A stretch of DNA of 64,000 bases from Vandammella animalimorsus (GTDB lineage Bacteria; Pseudomonadota; Gammaproteobacteria; Burkholderiales; Burkholderiaceae_C), in the NCBI RefSeq assembly GCF_002285285.1, contig NZ_NSJF01000003.1, positions 62,001 through 126,000 on the forward strand. The letters run 5' to 3'. The notes beneath the pieces were generated by a model. That model did no database searches, had not been told where the DNA came from, and saw only the letters and a program-made list of their open reading frames with translations. A program made the translations under genes and the position numbers. Of the stretch, positions 1 to 10,120 are shown one piece after another (position 1 is the stretch's first letter; every line of letters starts with the position of its first letter).

Positions 1-425
1 TCGACTACCGCGCCCACAACCAGGACGTGCGCTCGCTGGCCAAGGCCCTCAAGGACGCCTGCCCCGACGGCATCGACGGCCACTTCGAAAACGTCGGCGG
101 CTGGATCCTCGACGCCGTGATGCTGCGCACCAACGCCTTCGCGCGCATTGCGCTGTGCGGCATGATCGCCGGCTACGATGGCCAGCCACTGCCCATGCTC
201 AACCCCGCGCTGATCCTGGTCAACCGCATGCGCGTCGAAGGCTTCATCGTCAGCGAGCACATGCACGTCTGGCCCGCCGCCCTCAAGGAGCTTGGCGAGC
301 TGGTGGCCAGCGGCAAACTGCGCCCGCGCGAATCCATCGCCCAAGGCATCGAGGCCGCCCCGGAAGCCTTCCTGGGCATGCTGCGCGGCAAGAACTTCGG
401 CAAGCAGCTGGTCAAGCTGATCTGA
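1..425 (+). CDS. NADP-dependent oxidoreductase, MDR/CurA-like, C-terminal part
   Basis: This is the C-terminal ~140 residues of a medium-chain, zinc-independent reductase of the leukotriene B4 12-hydroxydehydrogenase / YncB-CurA type. The window edge removes the N-terminus, and the frame is open from base 3. Family hallmarks are the FENVGG stretch in the Rossmann cofactor domain, the LRTNAFARIALCGMIAGYD strand-helix, and a C-terminus ending NFGKQLVKLI. These enzymes reduce alpha,beta-unsaturated ketones or aldehydes with NADPH in the cytoplasm. The substrate cannot be told from this fragment. The SDR gene follows after 43 bases on the same strand, so co-transcription is likely. Confidence 0.85.
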   Translation, partial: DYRAHNQDVRSLAKALKDACPDGIDGHFENVGGWILDAVMLRTNAFARIALCGMIAGYDGQPLPMLNPALILVNRMRVEGFIVSEHMHVWPAALKELGELVASGKLRPRESIAQGIEAAPEAFLGMLRGKNFGKQLVKLI

Positions 426-468
426 GCGCGCTCCCCAAGCCGCTACGCACGTAAAAAGGAGGACCGCC

Positions 469-1383
469 ATGATCCGCGACTTCGATGGCAAGACCGCCGT
501 GCTCACCGGCGCAGGCTCGGGTTTCGGGCTGGAATGCGCGCGCATTGCCGCCGCGCGCGGCATGCACCTGGTGCTGGTGGACGTGCAGCAGGACGCGCTG
601 GCGCGCGCCGCCGCCGAGCTGCAACCGCAGCTGGCCGCGCGCGGCCGCCAACTGCTGGCCCAGCGCGTGGACGTCAGCGACGCCACCGCCATGCAGGCCC
701 TGGCCCAGCAGGTGCAGCAGGCGCTGGGCGCGCCGCACTTCGTGTTCAACAACGCCGGCGTCTCCGCCGCCGGCCTGGTGTGGGAGAACACGCCCCAGGA
801 ATGGGCCTGGGTCATGGGCGTGAACCTGATGGGCGTGGTGCACGGCGTACACAGCTTCACCCCCATGATGCTGCAGGCCGCACGCCAGGATCCAGCCTGG
901 CGGGGCCACATCGTCAACACCGCCAGCATGGCTGGCCTGCTCACGCCGCCCAACATGGGGCTGTACAACGTCAGCAAGCACGCCGTCGTGGCCCTGACCG
1001 AAACGCTCTACCAGGACCTGCGCCTGGTCACCGAGCAAATCGGCGCCAGCGTGCTGTGCCCCTACTTCGTGCCCACCGGCATCGCCGACAGTGGCCGCAA
1101 CCGCCCACAGGCGCTGGCCGGGCAAGCGCTGACTGCCAGCCAGCGCGTGGGCGAAGCCATGGGCAAAAAGGCCGTGCAATCGGGCAAGGTCAGCGCCGCC
1201 GACGTGGCGCAGATGGTGTTCGAGGCCATCGCCCAGGATCGCTTCTACATCTACAGCCATCCCCAGGCCCTGGGCCCGGTGCAGACCCGGCTCGAAGACA
1301 TCATGCAGCAGCGCAATCCCAGCGACCCCTTTGCCCACAAGCCTGAAGTGGGCGAGCAGCTGCGCCAGCAGCTGCGGCAGTGA
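469..1383 (+). CDS. SDR family NAD(P)-dependent oxidoreductase
   Basis: A classical short-chain dehydrogenase/reductase of 304 residues. It shows the cofactor motif TGAGSGFG (residues 13-20), NNAG (94-97), the catalytic Ser in NTASMAG (~153) and the YxxxK pair (Tyr166, Lys170). The start ATG follows a strong ribosome site, AAGGAGG, about eight bases upstream. It is somewhat longer than the 250-residue norm, with an extended C-terminal substrate loop. The substrate is unknown. It lies just downstream of an MDR-type reductase, which suggests a shared role in reducing or oxidising a carbonyl compound. This pairing is inference only. Confidence 0.9.
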   Translation: MIRDFDGKTAVLTGAGSGFGLECARIAAARGMHLVLVDVQQDALARAAAELQPQLAARGRQLLAQRVDVSDATAMQALAQQVQQALGAPHFVFNNAGVSAAGLVWENTPQEWAWVMGVNLMGVVHGVHSFTPMMLQAARQDPAWRGHIVNTASMAGLLTPPNMGLYNVSKHAVVALTETLYQDLRLVTEQIGASVLCPYFVPTGIADSGRNRPQALAGQALTASQRVGEAMGKKAVQSGKVSAADVAQMVFEAIAQDRFYIYSHPQALGPVQTRLEDIMQQRNPSDPFAHKPEVGEQLRQQLRQ

Positions 1384-1413
1384 AAGCCTGCTCCAATCTC
1401 GGCGCAAGCGGGC
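1384..1413 (+). repeat. relic of the left end of a dispersed palindromic element
   Basis: Directly after the SDR stop codon is a ~30-base stretch resembling the left end of the element at 27966-28128 and its degenerate copy at 21695. The shared pattern is agcctg-ctc-aaatctcggcgc-agcggg. Only the left end is recognisable, so this looks like a decayed or truncated copy. Confidence 0.4.
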
Positions 1414-1432
1414 CTGAAAGCCTGTGCCCACG

Positions 1433-1455
1433 GCTGCCGCCCACCGGGCGGCAGC
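1433..1455. other. 10-bp perfect hairpin between SDR and DMT genes
   Basis: gctgccgccc and gggcggcagc form a perfect 10-bp inverted repeat with a 3-base loop. No run of T follows on either strand, so it is not a standard intrinsic terminator. It may slow polymerase or protect a 3' end. Confidence 0.4.
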
Positions 1456-1486
1456 GCCGCTACCTCACGCCCACACGAGACACGCC

Positions 1487-2389
1487 ATGCCTGCCTTCGC
1501 CCTCACGCCCGCCACCGCTGCCCTGCTGACCATCCCGCCGCTGCTGTGGGCCGGCAATGCCGTGGCCGGGCGCATGCTGGCGCCGCTGGTGCCGCCCATC
1601 ACGCTGAACCTGCTGCGCTGGGTGCTGGTGGCGCTGCTGCTGTTGCCGCTGGGCTGGCGGCTGTGGTCATTGCGACATCAGGCGCTGGCCAGCCTGCGGC
1701 CGCTGTTGCTGATGGGGCTGCTGGGCATTGGCTGCTACAACGCCTTGCAGTACATGGCGCTGCGCAGCTCCAGCCCCATCAACATCACGCTGGTGGCCGC
1801 CAGCTCGCCCATCTGGATGATGCTGGTGGGCGCGCTGTTCTTTGCCGAGCGCCCCAGCTGGCGCCAGGGCCTGGCCACGTTGTTCTCGCTGGCGGGCGTG
1901 CTGCTGGTGCTCACGCGCGGCAGCTGGCAGCAGCTGGCGGCGCTGTCGCTGGTGCCCGGCGATTTGCTGATGCTGCTGGCCGCGCTGTGCTGGGCGGGCT
2001 ACAGCTGGCTGCTGCTGCGCGCCCCAGTGGCCTCTGCATTGCGCAGCGACTGGGCGGCTTTTTTGCTGGTGCAGGTGCTGCTGGGCATCGGCTGGTGCGC
2101 GCTGGCCGCCGGGTTGGAATGGAGCAGCGGCGCGCAACCCATCCGCTGGGGCCTACCGTTGGCCGCAGGGCTGCTGTTCATCGCCCTGGGGCCGGGGCTG
2201 ATTGCCTACCGCTGCTGGGGCATAGGCGTGCAGCGCGCCGGGCCGACGCTGGCGGCGCTGTTCTCCAACCTCACGCCGCTGTTTGCCGCGCTGATGTCGG
2301 CCCTGCTGCTGGGCGAGGCCCCCCAGCCCTACCACGCCGCCGCGTTTGCGCTGATCGTCACCGGCATCGTGATCTCGGCGCGGCGCTGA
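1487..2389 (+). CDS. DMT superfamily (EamA) transporter
   Basis: An inner-membrane protein of 300 residues made almost entirely of hydrophobic helices, about ten in number. They form two homologous EamA halves typical of drug/metabolite exporters. The N-terminal half carries the common 'WAGNAVAGR' and 'LLRWVLVALLLLPL' patterns; the second half begins near 'LVPGDLLMLLAALCWAGY'. I chose the ATG giving MPAFALTP because the upstream in-frame extension is proline/alanine/histidine-rich and unlike the family. The exported compound is unknown. It is transcribed with the SDR gene but separated from it by about 100 bases and a hairpin. Confidence 0.88.
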   Translation: MPAFALTPATAALLTIPPLLWAGNAVAGRMLAPLVPPITLNLLRWVLVALLLLPLGWRLWSLRHQALASLRPLLLMGLLGIGCYNALQYMALRSSSPINITLVAASSPIWMMLVGALFFAERPSWRQGLATLFSLAGVLLVLTRGSWQQLAALSLVPGDLLMLLAALCWAGYSWLLLRAPVASALRSDWAAFLLVQVLLGIGWCALAAGLEWSSGAQPIRWGLPLAAGLLFIALGPGLIAYRCWGIGVQRAGPTLAALFSNLTPLFAALMSALLLGEAPQPYHAAAFALIVTGIVISARR

Positions 2390-2449
2390 AAGCGCCTGTC
2401 AGGGCCGGGCGCACCCCTTGCCCTGGATGCGTCGCGCAGATCGTCGCCG

Positions 2450-5383
2450 TCAACCCGTGTTGCGCAGCGCGGCGGCGATGCCGTTGATGCTGATGTGGAT
2501 GGCCGTTTGCACGCGCTCGTCGGCCCCGCCGGCGCGCCAGCGTTCGAGCAGTTCAACCTGGATGTGGTGCAGCGGGTCGATGTAGGGGAAGCGGTGGCGG
2601 ATGGAGCGCGCCAGGCCAGGGTTGCCCGCCAGCCGCTGGCGCTGGCCGGTCAGCAGCTCCAGCGCGGCCACGGTGCGCTGCCATTCGGCGCTGATCTGGG
2701 CAAACACCGCCTGCGCCAGCGCGGCGTCGGGCACCAGGCGGCTGTAGCGCTCGGCCAGCACCAGATCGCTCTTGGCCAGCACCATGTCCATGTTGGAGAG
2801 TAGGGTCTGCAGGAAGGGCCACTGGCTGGCCATCTCTTGCAGCAGGGCCTGGCGTTGGGCGGGCGTGGCCAGCGGCGGCAGGGGCTGGCCGCCGGCCGCC
2901 GCAGCCGGCTGGGCCTGGCCTTCTACAAAAGCCTGCACGGCGCTGCCAAAGCCATACCAGCCCGGCAGCGTCAGGCGGCTTTGGCCCCAGCCAAAGCTCC
3001 AGGGGATGGCGCGCAAATCCTGCAGGCGCTGGCCGGGCTTGCGCGAGGCCGGGCGCGAGCCGATGTGCAGCTCGGCGATTTCGCGCACCGGCGTGGCGTT
3101 GAAGAAGTAGCGGGCAAAGTCGGGCGTCTCGAACACCAGCGCGCGGTAGGCGCGCATGCTGGCCTCGGACAGCGCCTGCGCCACGGCCAGATAGTGCGCA
3201 GGCACAGGCTGGCGTTGCGGCAGCAGCGTGGCCTCCAGGGTGGCGGCCACCAGGGTTTCCAGGTTGCGGCGGCCAATTTCGGCGTTGGCGTATTTGGAGG
3301 CGATGACCTCGCCCTGCTCGGTCAGGCGGATTTGGCCGCGCACGGTGCCCGGCGGCTGCGCCAGGATGGCGTCGTAGCTGGGCCCGCCGCCGCGCCCGAC
3401 GGCCCCGCCGCGGCCGTGGAACATGCGCAGCCGGATCTGCCCGCCGTGGCGCTCGCCAATGTCGGCAAAGCACTGCACCAATGCAGTGCCAGCCATGTAC
3501 AGCTCCCAGTGGCTGGTGAAGATGCCGCCGTCCTTGTTGCTGTCGGAGTAGCCCAGCATGATGTCCTGCTCACCGCCCGAGCGCAGCATCATGGGCGCGA
3601 TGCCGGGGCAGCCGTAGTAGCCCTGCATGATGGCCGGGGCCTGGCGCAAATCGGCAATGGTCTCGAACAGCGGCACGACGATCAGGCTGGCCTGCGCCTG
3701 CTCGCTCAGGCGGCCTTGCACCAGGCCGGCTTCCTTGAGCAGCAGCAGGGCTTCGAGCAGGTCGCTAACGCTCTCGGTGTGGCTGATGATGCAGTGGCCA
3801 ATGGCCTGCGGGCCGTAGGCCTGCAGCATCTCGCGTGCGGTGTCGAAGATTTCCAGCTCGCTGCGCGCCAGGGGCGAGTAGGCGTGCTCGGGCACGCGCA
3901 GCGAGCGCGGCTCATCCAGCAGTTGCAGCAACAGCGCCTGGCGCTGGGCTTCGTCCAGCGCACCGTAGTCGGGCGCCAGCCGCGCCACGCGCAGCAATTC
4001 GGTCAGCACGGCCTCGTGCTGGTCGGAGCTTTGGCGCAAATCCAGCGTGCTCAGGCAAAAGCCGAATACGTCCACCTTGCGCATCAGCGGCAGCAGGCGC
4101 TCGGGCATCAGGGCCTGGCCGTGGTGGGCGTGCAGCGAGTCGGCAATCACCTGCAAGTCGGCCAGCAGCTCGCCCGCATGCGCGTAGGCCGGGCGCGGCA
4201 TTTGCATGGGCCGGGGCGCAGGCAGGGGCGCGCTGCCAGGCCCGGCATCGCCCAGTTGCGCCAGGGTGGCGGCCAGGCGCGCGTAGATGCCGCTGAGGGC
4301 GCGGCGGTAGGGCTCATCAGCGCGGTGCGGGCTGTCGTCGCCCGAGGCGTCCGCCAGGGCCTGCAAGGCGGCGCTGACAGGCACGCGCCGCTCGGACATG
4401 GACAGCTCCGCGCCCAGCGCATGCACCTGGGCCAGGTAGTGGCGCAGCGCCACGCCGCTTTGGCGCGCCAGCGCGTAGCGCAGCGTGTGCGCGGTGACGT
4501 TGGGGTTGCCGTCGCGGTCGCCGCCAATCCATTGGCCCATGCGGAAAAAGCTCGGCAACGCCAGGCGCGGCGATGCGGGCTGGCCAGGCAGCAGCAGGGC
4601 CTGCAAATGGGCGTACAGCTGCGGGATTTCCTCCAGAAAGGTGGCCTCGTAATAGCTCAGCGCGTTGTCGATCTCGTCGTGCACCGTCAGGCGCGAGTAG
4701 CGGTTCAGCCGCGTTTGCCACAGCTGGGTGATGCGCGCGCGCAGCGCCGCTTCGTTGGCCGCCAGCCGCGCTGGCAGGCGCGCGTCGGGCTGGCCCAGCG
4801 CCGCGTCGCGCTGCGCCTGCTGCTGCAGGCGGCCGCGCTCGGCCAGCAGCTGGGCGATGCGCTTTTCCGTATCCAGAATGCTTTTGCGCTGTACTTCGGT
4901 AGGGTGGGCGGTGAGCACCGGCGAGACATAGGCCTGCGCCAGCGTCGCCAGCACCTGCGGCGCATCGACGCCGGCTGCGCGCAGCCGCGCCAGCGCATCG
5001 GCCAGGCTGCCGCGCGGATGCTCGCCGCGGCGCTCGTGCACCTCGCGCCGGCGCAGAAAGTGCTGGTCCTCGGCCAGGTTGGCCAGGTGGCTGAAGTAGG
5101 TGAAGGCGCGCGCCACCGTGACGGTGTCGTCGTTGCTCAGGCTTTGCAACAGCGGCTGCAGGCCGCTGCTGGCCTGGCCTGCCTCAGCCTGGCTCGCCCG
5201 GCGGTCGGCCACGGCCAGCTGGCGGATGCGCTCGATCATCTCGAAGGCGGCATCGCCATCCTGCTCGCGGATCACCTCGCCCAGCAAACGCCCGAGCAGG
5301 CGGATGTCCTCGCGCAGCGGCTGCTCCTTGTCCGGCTCGTGCGTGTGCTGCAGGGCTGCGTCTGTGGGCTCTTTGGTGTGCAT
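2450..5383 (-). CDS. ppc: phosphoenolpyruvate carboxylase
   Basis: Converts phosphoenolpyruvate and bicarbonate to oxaloacetate, the anaplerotic feed to the TCA cycle. At 977 residues it has the length of a bacterial-type enzyme. All key motifs are visible: LTAHPTE with catalytic His160, [23 protein letters not shown], and the glycine loop [14 protein letters not shown]. It ends in the conserved NTG. An upstream TTG would add three residues, but the ATG has a GGGAG site about ten bases ahead and is preferred. It is a stand-alone gene, convergent with the DMT transporter. Residues for allosteric control were not checked. Confidence 0.97.
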   Translation of the reverse strand: MHTKEPTDAALQHTHEPDKEQPLREDIRLLGRLLGEVIREQDGDAAFEMIERIRQLAVADRRASQAEAGQASSGLQPLLQSLSNDDTVTVARAFTYFSHLANLAEDQHFLRRREVHERRGEHPRGSLADALARLRAAGVDAPQVLATLAQAYVSPVLTAHPTEVQRKSILDTEKRIAQLLAERGRLQQQAQRDAALGQPDARLPARLAANEAALRARITQLWQTRLNRYSRLTVHDEIDNALSYYEATFLEEIPQLYAHLQALLLPGQPASPRLALPSFFRMGQWIGGDRDGNPNVTAHTLRYALARQSGVALRHYLAQVHALGAELSMSERRVPVSAALQALADASGDDSPHRADEPYRRALSGIYARLAATLAQLGDAGPGSAPLPAPRPMQMPRPAYAHAGELLADLQVIADSLHAHHGQALMPERLLPLMRKVDVFGFCLSTLDLRQSSDQHEAVLTELLRVARLAPDYGALDEAQRQALLLQLLDEPRSLRVPEHAYSPLARSELEIFDTAREMLQAYGPQAIGHCIISHTESVSDLLEALLLLKEAGLVQGRLSEQAQASLIVVPLFETIADLRQAPAIMQGYYGCPGIAPMMLRSGGEQDIMLGYSDSNKDGGIFTSHWELYMAGTALVQCFADIGERHGGQIRLRMFHGRGGAVGRGGGPSYDAILAQPPGTVRGQIRLTEQGEVIASKYANAEIGRRNLETLVAATLEATLLPQRQPVPAHYLAVAQALSEASMRAYRALVFETPDFARYFFNATPVREIAELHIGSRPASRKPGQRLQDLRAIPWSFGWGQSRLTLPGWYGFGSAVQAFVEGQAQPAAAAGGQPLPPLATPAQRQALLQEMASQWPFLQTLLSNMDMVLAKSDLVLAERYSRLVPDAALAQAVFAQISAEWQRTVAALELLTGQRQRLAGNPGLARSIRHRFPYIDPLHHIQVELLERWRAGGADERVQTAIHISINGIAAALRNTG

Positions 5384-5471
5384 GGCGCTCAATCTCCCAG
5401 TCGAAAAGCAAAGTGCATATGGTAGGGCCCGGCTGGCAAACCGCGCGTCACACGCGCCGGCGCGCTGTGCG

Positions 5472-6242
5472 CTATGCGTCAGCGCGCGCCAGGTGCCGCT
5501 CCAGCCTGCGCAGCCCCAGGGTGAGCAAGAAGGTCATCAGCCAATAGGCCAGGGCGATGGCCAGATAAGGCTCCCAATAGCGGCTGTAGGCGCCGGCCAC
5601 GGTGCGCGCGGCGTAGGCCATCTCGGCCAGGCCGATGGCCGAGACCAGCGAGGTGTCCTTGAGCAAGGCAATCATGTTGTTGCCCAGCGGCGGCAGCACG
5701 CGTCTGAAGGCCTGCGGCAGCACGATGTAGCGCATGCTTTGGGCGGGCGTCATGCCCAACGACAGCGCAGCCTGGCGCTGGCCGCGCGAGATCGATTGGA
5801 TGCCGGCGCGAAACACTTCGGAGATGTAGGCGCCGGAGTTCAGCGTCAGCGCCACCACGCCCGAGAGCAGCGCGCCGTAGTCCTGCTTGAGCTGGCGCGC
5901 CAGCTCGCCGCTGACCAGCAGGCCGTCCTGCGGATGGATGAACACCGGCATCACGGCAAAGTGCATCAGCATGATTTGCACGAACAGCGGCGTGCCGCGA
6001 AAAAAGCTGACGTAGGCGGTGGACGGCCAGCGCAGCAGATAGCGGCACAGGCCGCGCCAGGGCGCATGGCGTGCCTGGGCCAGCCTGGCCAGCGCCAGCA
6101 GCAGGCCCAGCATGCAGCCCATGAGCACGCAGGCCAGCGTCATGCCCACGGTGATCAGGGCGCCGTGCCAGAACAGGGATTGGTATTCGACCAGGATGTC
6201 GGCGCGGAACCAGCCGAACCAGGCCGTGGCGTTGTCATTCAT
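5472..6242 (-). CDS. amino-acid ABC transporter permease (HAAT/PAAT type)
   Basis: An inner-membrane permease of 256 residues from the polar amino-acid uptake family. It shows the transmembrane helix [16 protein letters not shown], the [10 protein letters not shown] segment, and the EAA-loop [19 protein letters not shown] that docks to the ATPase. I chose the ATG giving MNDNATAW, because the longer frame upstream is proline/arginine-rich and overlaps a repeat. Its receptor gene lies upstream on the same strand, but a 516-base spacer with a dispersed repeat separates them. No ATPase gene is next to either, so it must use one from elsewhere, possibly the one at 18172. Confidence 0.92.
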   Translation of the reverse strand: MNDNATAWFGWFRADILVEYQSLFWHGALITVGMTLACVLMGCMLGLLLALARLAQARHAPWRGLCRYLLRWPSTAYVSFFRGTPLFVQIMLMHFAVMPVFIHPQDGLLVSGELARQLKQDYGALLSGVVALTLNSGAYISEVFRAGIQSISRGQRQAALSLGMTPAQSMRYIVLPQAFRRVLPPLGNNMIALLKDTSLVSAIGLAEMAYAARTVAGAYSRYWEPYLAIALAYWLMTFLLTLGLRRLERHLARADA

Positions 6243-6758
6243 GGCGGGTGGGGGCCGGCGCGCCTGTGGCGGCCAGCTGGGCAAGCAAGATCGGTTGTTT
6301 TGGTAAGTGCGGCGCAGGCCGAAAAACAGGCACCAGCCCAAGGCCGAGCGCAGCGATGGCCCGGGCAAAGCCCCCTTCTGCCAGCGCCTGTGACGGTGGC
6401 CTGACAGGGCGGGCAGGCCCACACACAGTGGGCCTGCTTCGTTCATCAAATTTCGCTGCGGCTGTTTGAGCGCAGCGGCAAAGCCGCGCAGCGAGTTTCC
6501 GCAGCATCCGCCCTGGCAGGCCATCGGCACAGGTCGCCCCGGCGCGCAGCGCCGGGGTCGCGGGCAGTGGGGTCGCCTTCTTTTGCCTCCTTTTCTTGGC
6601 GAGACAAGAAAAGGAGGTGCGCCGCCGGGCGCACATCCCGGCCTCTGCACTCAACACCGGCGCAGGCGGCAGCTACTGGGTGCCCCTGCGCAGGTTGGCG
6701 CTGCACGGCCGCAGCGCGAAACTGGCAGAGCGGCGGCTCACGCCCCGCCCTCACGGCA
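6243..6758. other. 516-base spacer between ABC receptor and permease genes
   Basis: No credible gene is present; the frames here lack family features. It holds the three-hairpin repeat at 6533-6651 plus GC-rich sequence. Such a gap is unusual between a receptor gene and its permease, which are normally adjacent. It suggests insertion of repeat material or a separate promoter for the permease. Confidence 0.6.
6533..6651 (+). repeat. three-hairpin dispersed repeat, copy A
   Basis: The order is: hairpin 1, ccccggcgc/gcgccgggg (6537-6545 with 6549-6557); the link tcgcgggcag; a T-rich tract; hairpin 2, cctccttttcttg/caagaaaaggagg (6586-6598 with 6605-6617, 13 bp, 6-base loop); then the near-palindrome tgcgccgccgggcgca. 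The second copy at 28170-28290 has the same order. Its hairpin-1 and hairpin-2 arms have different sequences that remain complementary. This resembles the REP/BIME class of elements. Confidence 0.65.
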
Positions 6759-7529
6759 TCACTGCGCAACGTAATCCTTGTCGAACCACTTCTTGTAGAG
6801 GCGGTTGTAAGTGCCATCGGCGCGGATGGCGGCCAGGCCGGCGTCGATCTTGGCGCGCAATTCGTCATCGCCCTTGCGCACCACAATGCCGAAATACTCC
6901 TTGGGGAAGTTGGGGTCGTCCACCGTCTTCAGCCCTGGCGTCTGCGACACGCGGTAGGCGATCACGCCGTTGTCGCCAATGGCCGCATCCACGCCGCCAG
7001 CGGCCAGCTCGGCAATGATCAGCGGCGTGCTCTCGAAGCGGCGCACGTTCGGGCTGGTCTTGCCCAGCTCGCGGCTGGCCACGTCGTCGCCAGTGGAGCC
7101 GCTGACCACCGCCACCTTCTTGCCGGCGATGTCCTTGAGCGAGGCAATGGCGCTGTCCTGCGGCACGGCAATGAGCTGCTTGGCATCGAAGTACGGGGCC
7201 GAGAAATCAAAGCTTTGCTTGCGCTTGTCGTTGATGGTCACGCCAGAGATCACCAAATCCACATCGCCGTTGTTGAGCGCGGCAAAGATGCTGGAGAACG
7301 GCGTGTTGACCAGGCGCACCTTGAGCTGCTGCTGCTGCGCAATGGCGTTGATGATGTCGATGTCGAAGCCGACGATTTGCTTTTCCTTGTTCTCAAAGGC
7401 AAACGGCGCGTAGGTCGCGCTGGAGCCCACCACCAGCTGGCGGGTCTGCTCGGCCTGGGCCGGCGCCTGAGCAGCAAACAGTGCCGAGACAGTGAACATC
7501 AGTGCAGTGAAAGTACGTTGAAAGCGCAT
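6759..7529 (-). CDS. amino-acid ABC transporter substrate-binding protein
   Basis: A periplasmic receptor of 256 residues (SBP_bac_3 family). It begins with a cleavable signal peptide, MRFQRTFTALMFTVSALFAA, with likely processing after AQA. Ligand-domain motifs include YAPFAFENKEKQIVGFDIDI near the N-terminus, 'GDVDLVISGVTINDKRK', and a C-terminal 'DGTYNRLYKKWF'. These are typical of polar amino-acid receptors. The ATG was chosen because the signal peptide starts there; the longer frame upstream is not a leader. It delivers its ligand to the permease downstream. The ligand is not predictable. It is divergent from copA. Confidence 0.93.
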   Translation of the reverse strand: MRFQRTFTALMFTVSALFAAQAPAQAEQTRQLVVGSSATYAPFAFENKEKQIVGFDIDIINAIAQQQQLKVRLVNTPFSSIFAALNNGDVDLVISGVTINDKRKQSFDFSAPYFDAKQLIAVPQDSAIASLKDIAGKKVAVVSGSTGDDVASRELGKTSPNVRRFESTPLIIAELAAGGVDAAIGDNGVIAYRVSQTPGLKTVDDPNFPKEYFGIVVRKGDDELRAKIDAGLAAIRADGTYNRLYKKWFDKDYVAQ

Positions 7530-7763
7530 GATCTTTAAGCTTTGTTTGACAAATAAAGAGGGCGGCGAGTATGACACGAAGCAGGCCTTGCAACCGCGAC
7601 CTGGCCGCCCTTGCGCAAGTTGCGCGAGAGGGCCTGCGTGCACCAGCGCATCGCGCGCCCATGCGGATTCGTACAGCCCTCCCCCTTGAGCAAGATGGGC
7701 AAGTTCTGCGGCCTACACTTGCGCCTACCTTGAGAATCTGACCCAAGCCTTTACTTTGTTGCC

Positions 7764-10058
7764 ATGAAGCCTGCCAGCACTGCCCCCTCGGCCCATGATG
7801 CCGCCCCCGCCACCACCATCGAACTGGCCGTCAGCGGCATGAGCTGCGCGGCCTGTGTCGGACGCGTCGAGCGTGCGCTGGGCGCCGTGCCCGGTGTGGA
7901 ACAAGCATCGGTCAACCTGGCCACGCAACGCGCCACGGTGCGCGGCGCCGCCAGTGGCCAGGCGCTGCTGGCGGCCATCGAGCGGGCCGGCTATGCCGCG
8001 CGGCAATTGGACGGCCCGGCCGGGCTGGAAGATGCGCAGGCCCAGGCCGAGCAAGAGGCCGAGCGCGTGCAGCTGCAGCGCGACTGGCTGCTGGCCACGC
8101 TGCTGGCACTGCCAGTGTTCGTGCTGGAGATGGGCGCGCACATGGTGCCGGGCATGCACCACTGGATTGCGCAGCACATCGGCGAGCGCAACAGCTGGCT
8201 GCTGCAATGCGTGCTGACTACGCTGGTGCTGCTGGGGCCGGGGCGGCGCTTTTACCGCCAGGGCATCCCGGCGCTGCTGCGCGGCGCGCCAGACATGAAT
8301 TCCTTGGTGGCCGTGGGCACGCTGGCGGCCTATGGTTATTCGCTGGTGGCCACCTTTGCGCCGCACTGGCTGCCACAGGGCGCGAGCCATGTGTATTTCG
8401 AGGCCGCGGCGGTGATCGTGGCGCTGATTCTGCTGGGGCGGCTGCTGGAGGCGCGCGCCAAGGGCCGCACCTCAGCGGCGATTGCGCGGCTGCTGCGCCT
8501 GCAGGCCAAGACGGCGCGCGTGCGCCGTGGCGAGCAATTCGTCGATCTGCCCATTGACCAGGTGCTCGCCGGCGACGTGCTGCAGGTGCACCCGGGCGAG
8601 CGCATTCCGGTCGATGGTCAATTGCTCGAAGGTCAGAGCTTCGTGGATGAGTCGATGATCTCGGGCGAGCCGGTGCCGGTGGCCAAAACGCCAGGCCAGC
8701 CGCTGGTGGGCGGCACCGTCAACCAGACCGGCGCCTTCACCATGCAGGCCACGGCCGTGGGCGAAGCCACGGTGCTGGCGCAGATCATCCGCATGGTGCA
8801 GCAAGCCCAGGCGGCCAAGCTGCCCATCCAGGCGCTGGTGGACAAGGTGACGCTGTGGTTCGTGCCGGCCATCATGCTGATCGCAGCGCTGACCTTTGGG
8901 GCCTGGCTGCTGCTGGGCCCGGCCCCGGCGCTGACGCTGGCGCTGGTCAATGCCGTGGCCGTGCTCATCATCGCCTGCCCCTGCGCCATGGGCCTGGCCA
9001 CGCCCACTTCCATCATGGTCGGCACCGGTCGGGGGGCGGAGCTGGGCATCCTCTACCGCAAGGGCCAGGCGCTGCAGGCCTTGCACGAGGTGCGGGTGGT
9101 GGCGCTGGACAAGACCGGCACCCTGACCGAGGGGCGCCCCACGCTCACCGATCTGGAAACCACTGGCGGCTTCACGCCCGAGCAGGTGCTGGCCCATGTG
9201 GCGGCGGTCGAGGCGCGCTCGGAGCACCCGATTGCGCGCGCCATCGTGCAAGCGGCCGAGCAACAGGCGCTGACGCTGCCAGCGGTGCAGGCCTTCGAAT
9301 CCGTCACCGGGCTGGGCGTGCGCGCCGAGGTGGACGGGCAGCGCGTGGAGATCGGCGCTGACCGCTTCATGCAGCAGCTCGGGCTGGACTGCGGCGTGTT
9401 TGCCGCCACCGCCCAGCGCCTGGGCAGCGAGGGCAAGACACCGCTGTACGCCGCGCTCGACGGACGCCTGGCGGCCATCATCGCCGTGGCCGATGCCATC
9501 AAGCCCAGCACGCCTGCGGCCATCGCCGCGCTGCACGCACAAGGGCTGAAGGTGGCCATGATCACCGGCGACAACGCCCGCACCGCCCAGGCCATCGCCC
9601 AGCGCCTGGGCATCGATGAGGTGGTGGCCGAGGTGCTGCCAGGCGGCAAGGTGCAGGCCGTGCAGGCGCTGCGCGCCGCGCATGGCCCGGTGGCCTTCGT
9701 CGGCGACGGCATCAACGACGCCCCGGCGCTGGCCGAGGCGCACGTGGGCCTGGCCATCGGCACCGGCACGGACGTGGCCATCGAATCGGCCGACGTGGTG
9801 CTGATCTCGGGCAATCTGCAGGCCGTGCCCAACGCCATCGCGCTCTCGCGCGCGACCATGCGCAACATCGGCCAGAACCTGTTCTGGGCCTTTGCCTACA
9901 ACACTGCGCTGATCCCGGTAGCCGCTGGCCTGCTCTACCCGCTATGGGGCGTGCTGCTCTCGCCGGTGTTCGCTGCCGGCGCCATGGCCTTGTCCAGCCT
10001 GTTCGTGCTGGGCAATGCGCTGCGCCTGCGGCGCTTTGCGCCGCCGCTGGCCGCTTAG
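7764..10058 (+). CDS. copA: copper-translocating P1B-type ATPase
   Basis: Pumps Cu(I) out of the cytoplasm using ATP. The protein has 764 residues with one N-terminal HMA metal-binding domain carrying GMSCAAC (Cys28, Cys31). Paired transmembrane helices follow, then the CPC permeation motif in [12 protein letters not shown] (Cys405, Cys407). The phosphorylation site is DKTGTLT (Asp449), followed by the SEHP motif and the hinge GDGINDAPA (from 647). CPC plus CAAC points to a Cu+/Ag+ exporter (P1B-1). No copper chaperone or CueR-like regulator lies beside it, and I see no clear MerR-type operator upstream. Confidence 0.95.
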   Translation: MKPASTAPSAHDAAPATTIELAVSGMSCAACVGRVERALGAVPGVEQASVNLATQRATVRGAASGQALLAAIERAGYAARQLDGPAGLEDAQAQAEQEAERVQLQRDWLLATLLALPVFVLEMGAHMVPGMHHWIAQHIGERNSWLLQCVLTTLVLLGPGRRFYRQGIPALLRGAPDMNSLVAVGTLAAYGYSLVATFAPHWLPQGASHVYFEAAAVIVALILLGRLLEARAKGRTSAAIARLLRLQAKTARVRRGEQFVDLPIDQVLAGDVLQVHPGERIPVDGQLLEGQSFVDESMISGEPVPVAKTPGQPLVGGTVNQTGAFTMQATAVGEATVLAQIIRMVQQAQAAKLPIQALVDKVTLWFVPAIMLIAALTFGAWLLLGPAPALTLALVNAVAVLIIACPCAMGLATPTSIMVGTGRGAELGILYRKGQALQALHEVRVVALDKTGTLTEGRPTLTDLETTGGFTPEQVLAHVAAVEARSEHPIARAIVQAAEQQALTLPAVQAFESVTGLGVRAEVDGQRVEIGADRFMQQLGLDCGVFAATAQRLGSEGKTPLYAALDGRLAAIIAVADAIKPSTPAAIAALHAQGLKVAMITGDNARTAQAIAQRLGIDEVVAEVLPGGKVQAVQALRAAHGPVAFVGDGINDAPALAEAHVGLAIGTGTDVAIESADVVLISGNLQAVPNAIALSRATMRNIGQNLFWAFAYNTALIPVAAGLLYPLWGVLLSPVFAAGAMALSSLFVLGNALRLRRFAPPLAA

Positions 10059-10074
10059 AGCGTGTATGCACTTT

Positions 10075-10106
10075 GCGCGAATCGCAGCGCACGCCGCGCT
10101 TCGCGC
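10075..10106. other. imperfect hairpin downstream of copA
   Basis: gcgcgaa and ttcgcgc pair across a GC-rich interior just after the copA stop codon. There is no clear T run. It may be a weak transcription stop between copA and the convergent flavin reductase. Confidence 0.3.
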
Positions 10107-10120
10107 AGGCCTTTGTTGAC

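Noticed and set aside
2837-5425. Long open frame (over 850 codons) on the plus strand opposite ppc
   Set aside because: It mirrors the PEP carboxylase gene in a GC-rich genome and has His/Gln/Ala-rich, low-complexity translation with no family features.
7685-7719. Possible MerR/CueR-type operator before copA (cttg...caag near tacact)
   Set aside because: The spacing between -35-like and -10-like parts is too long and the dyad is too short to support it.
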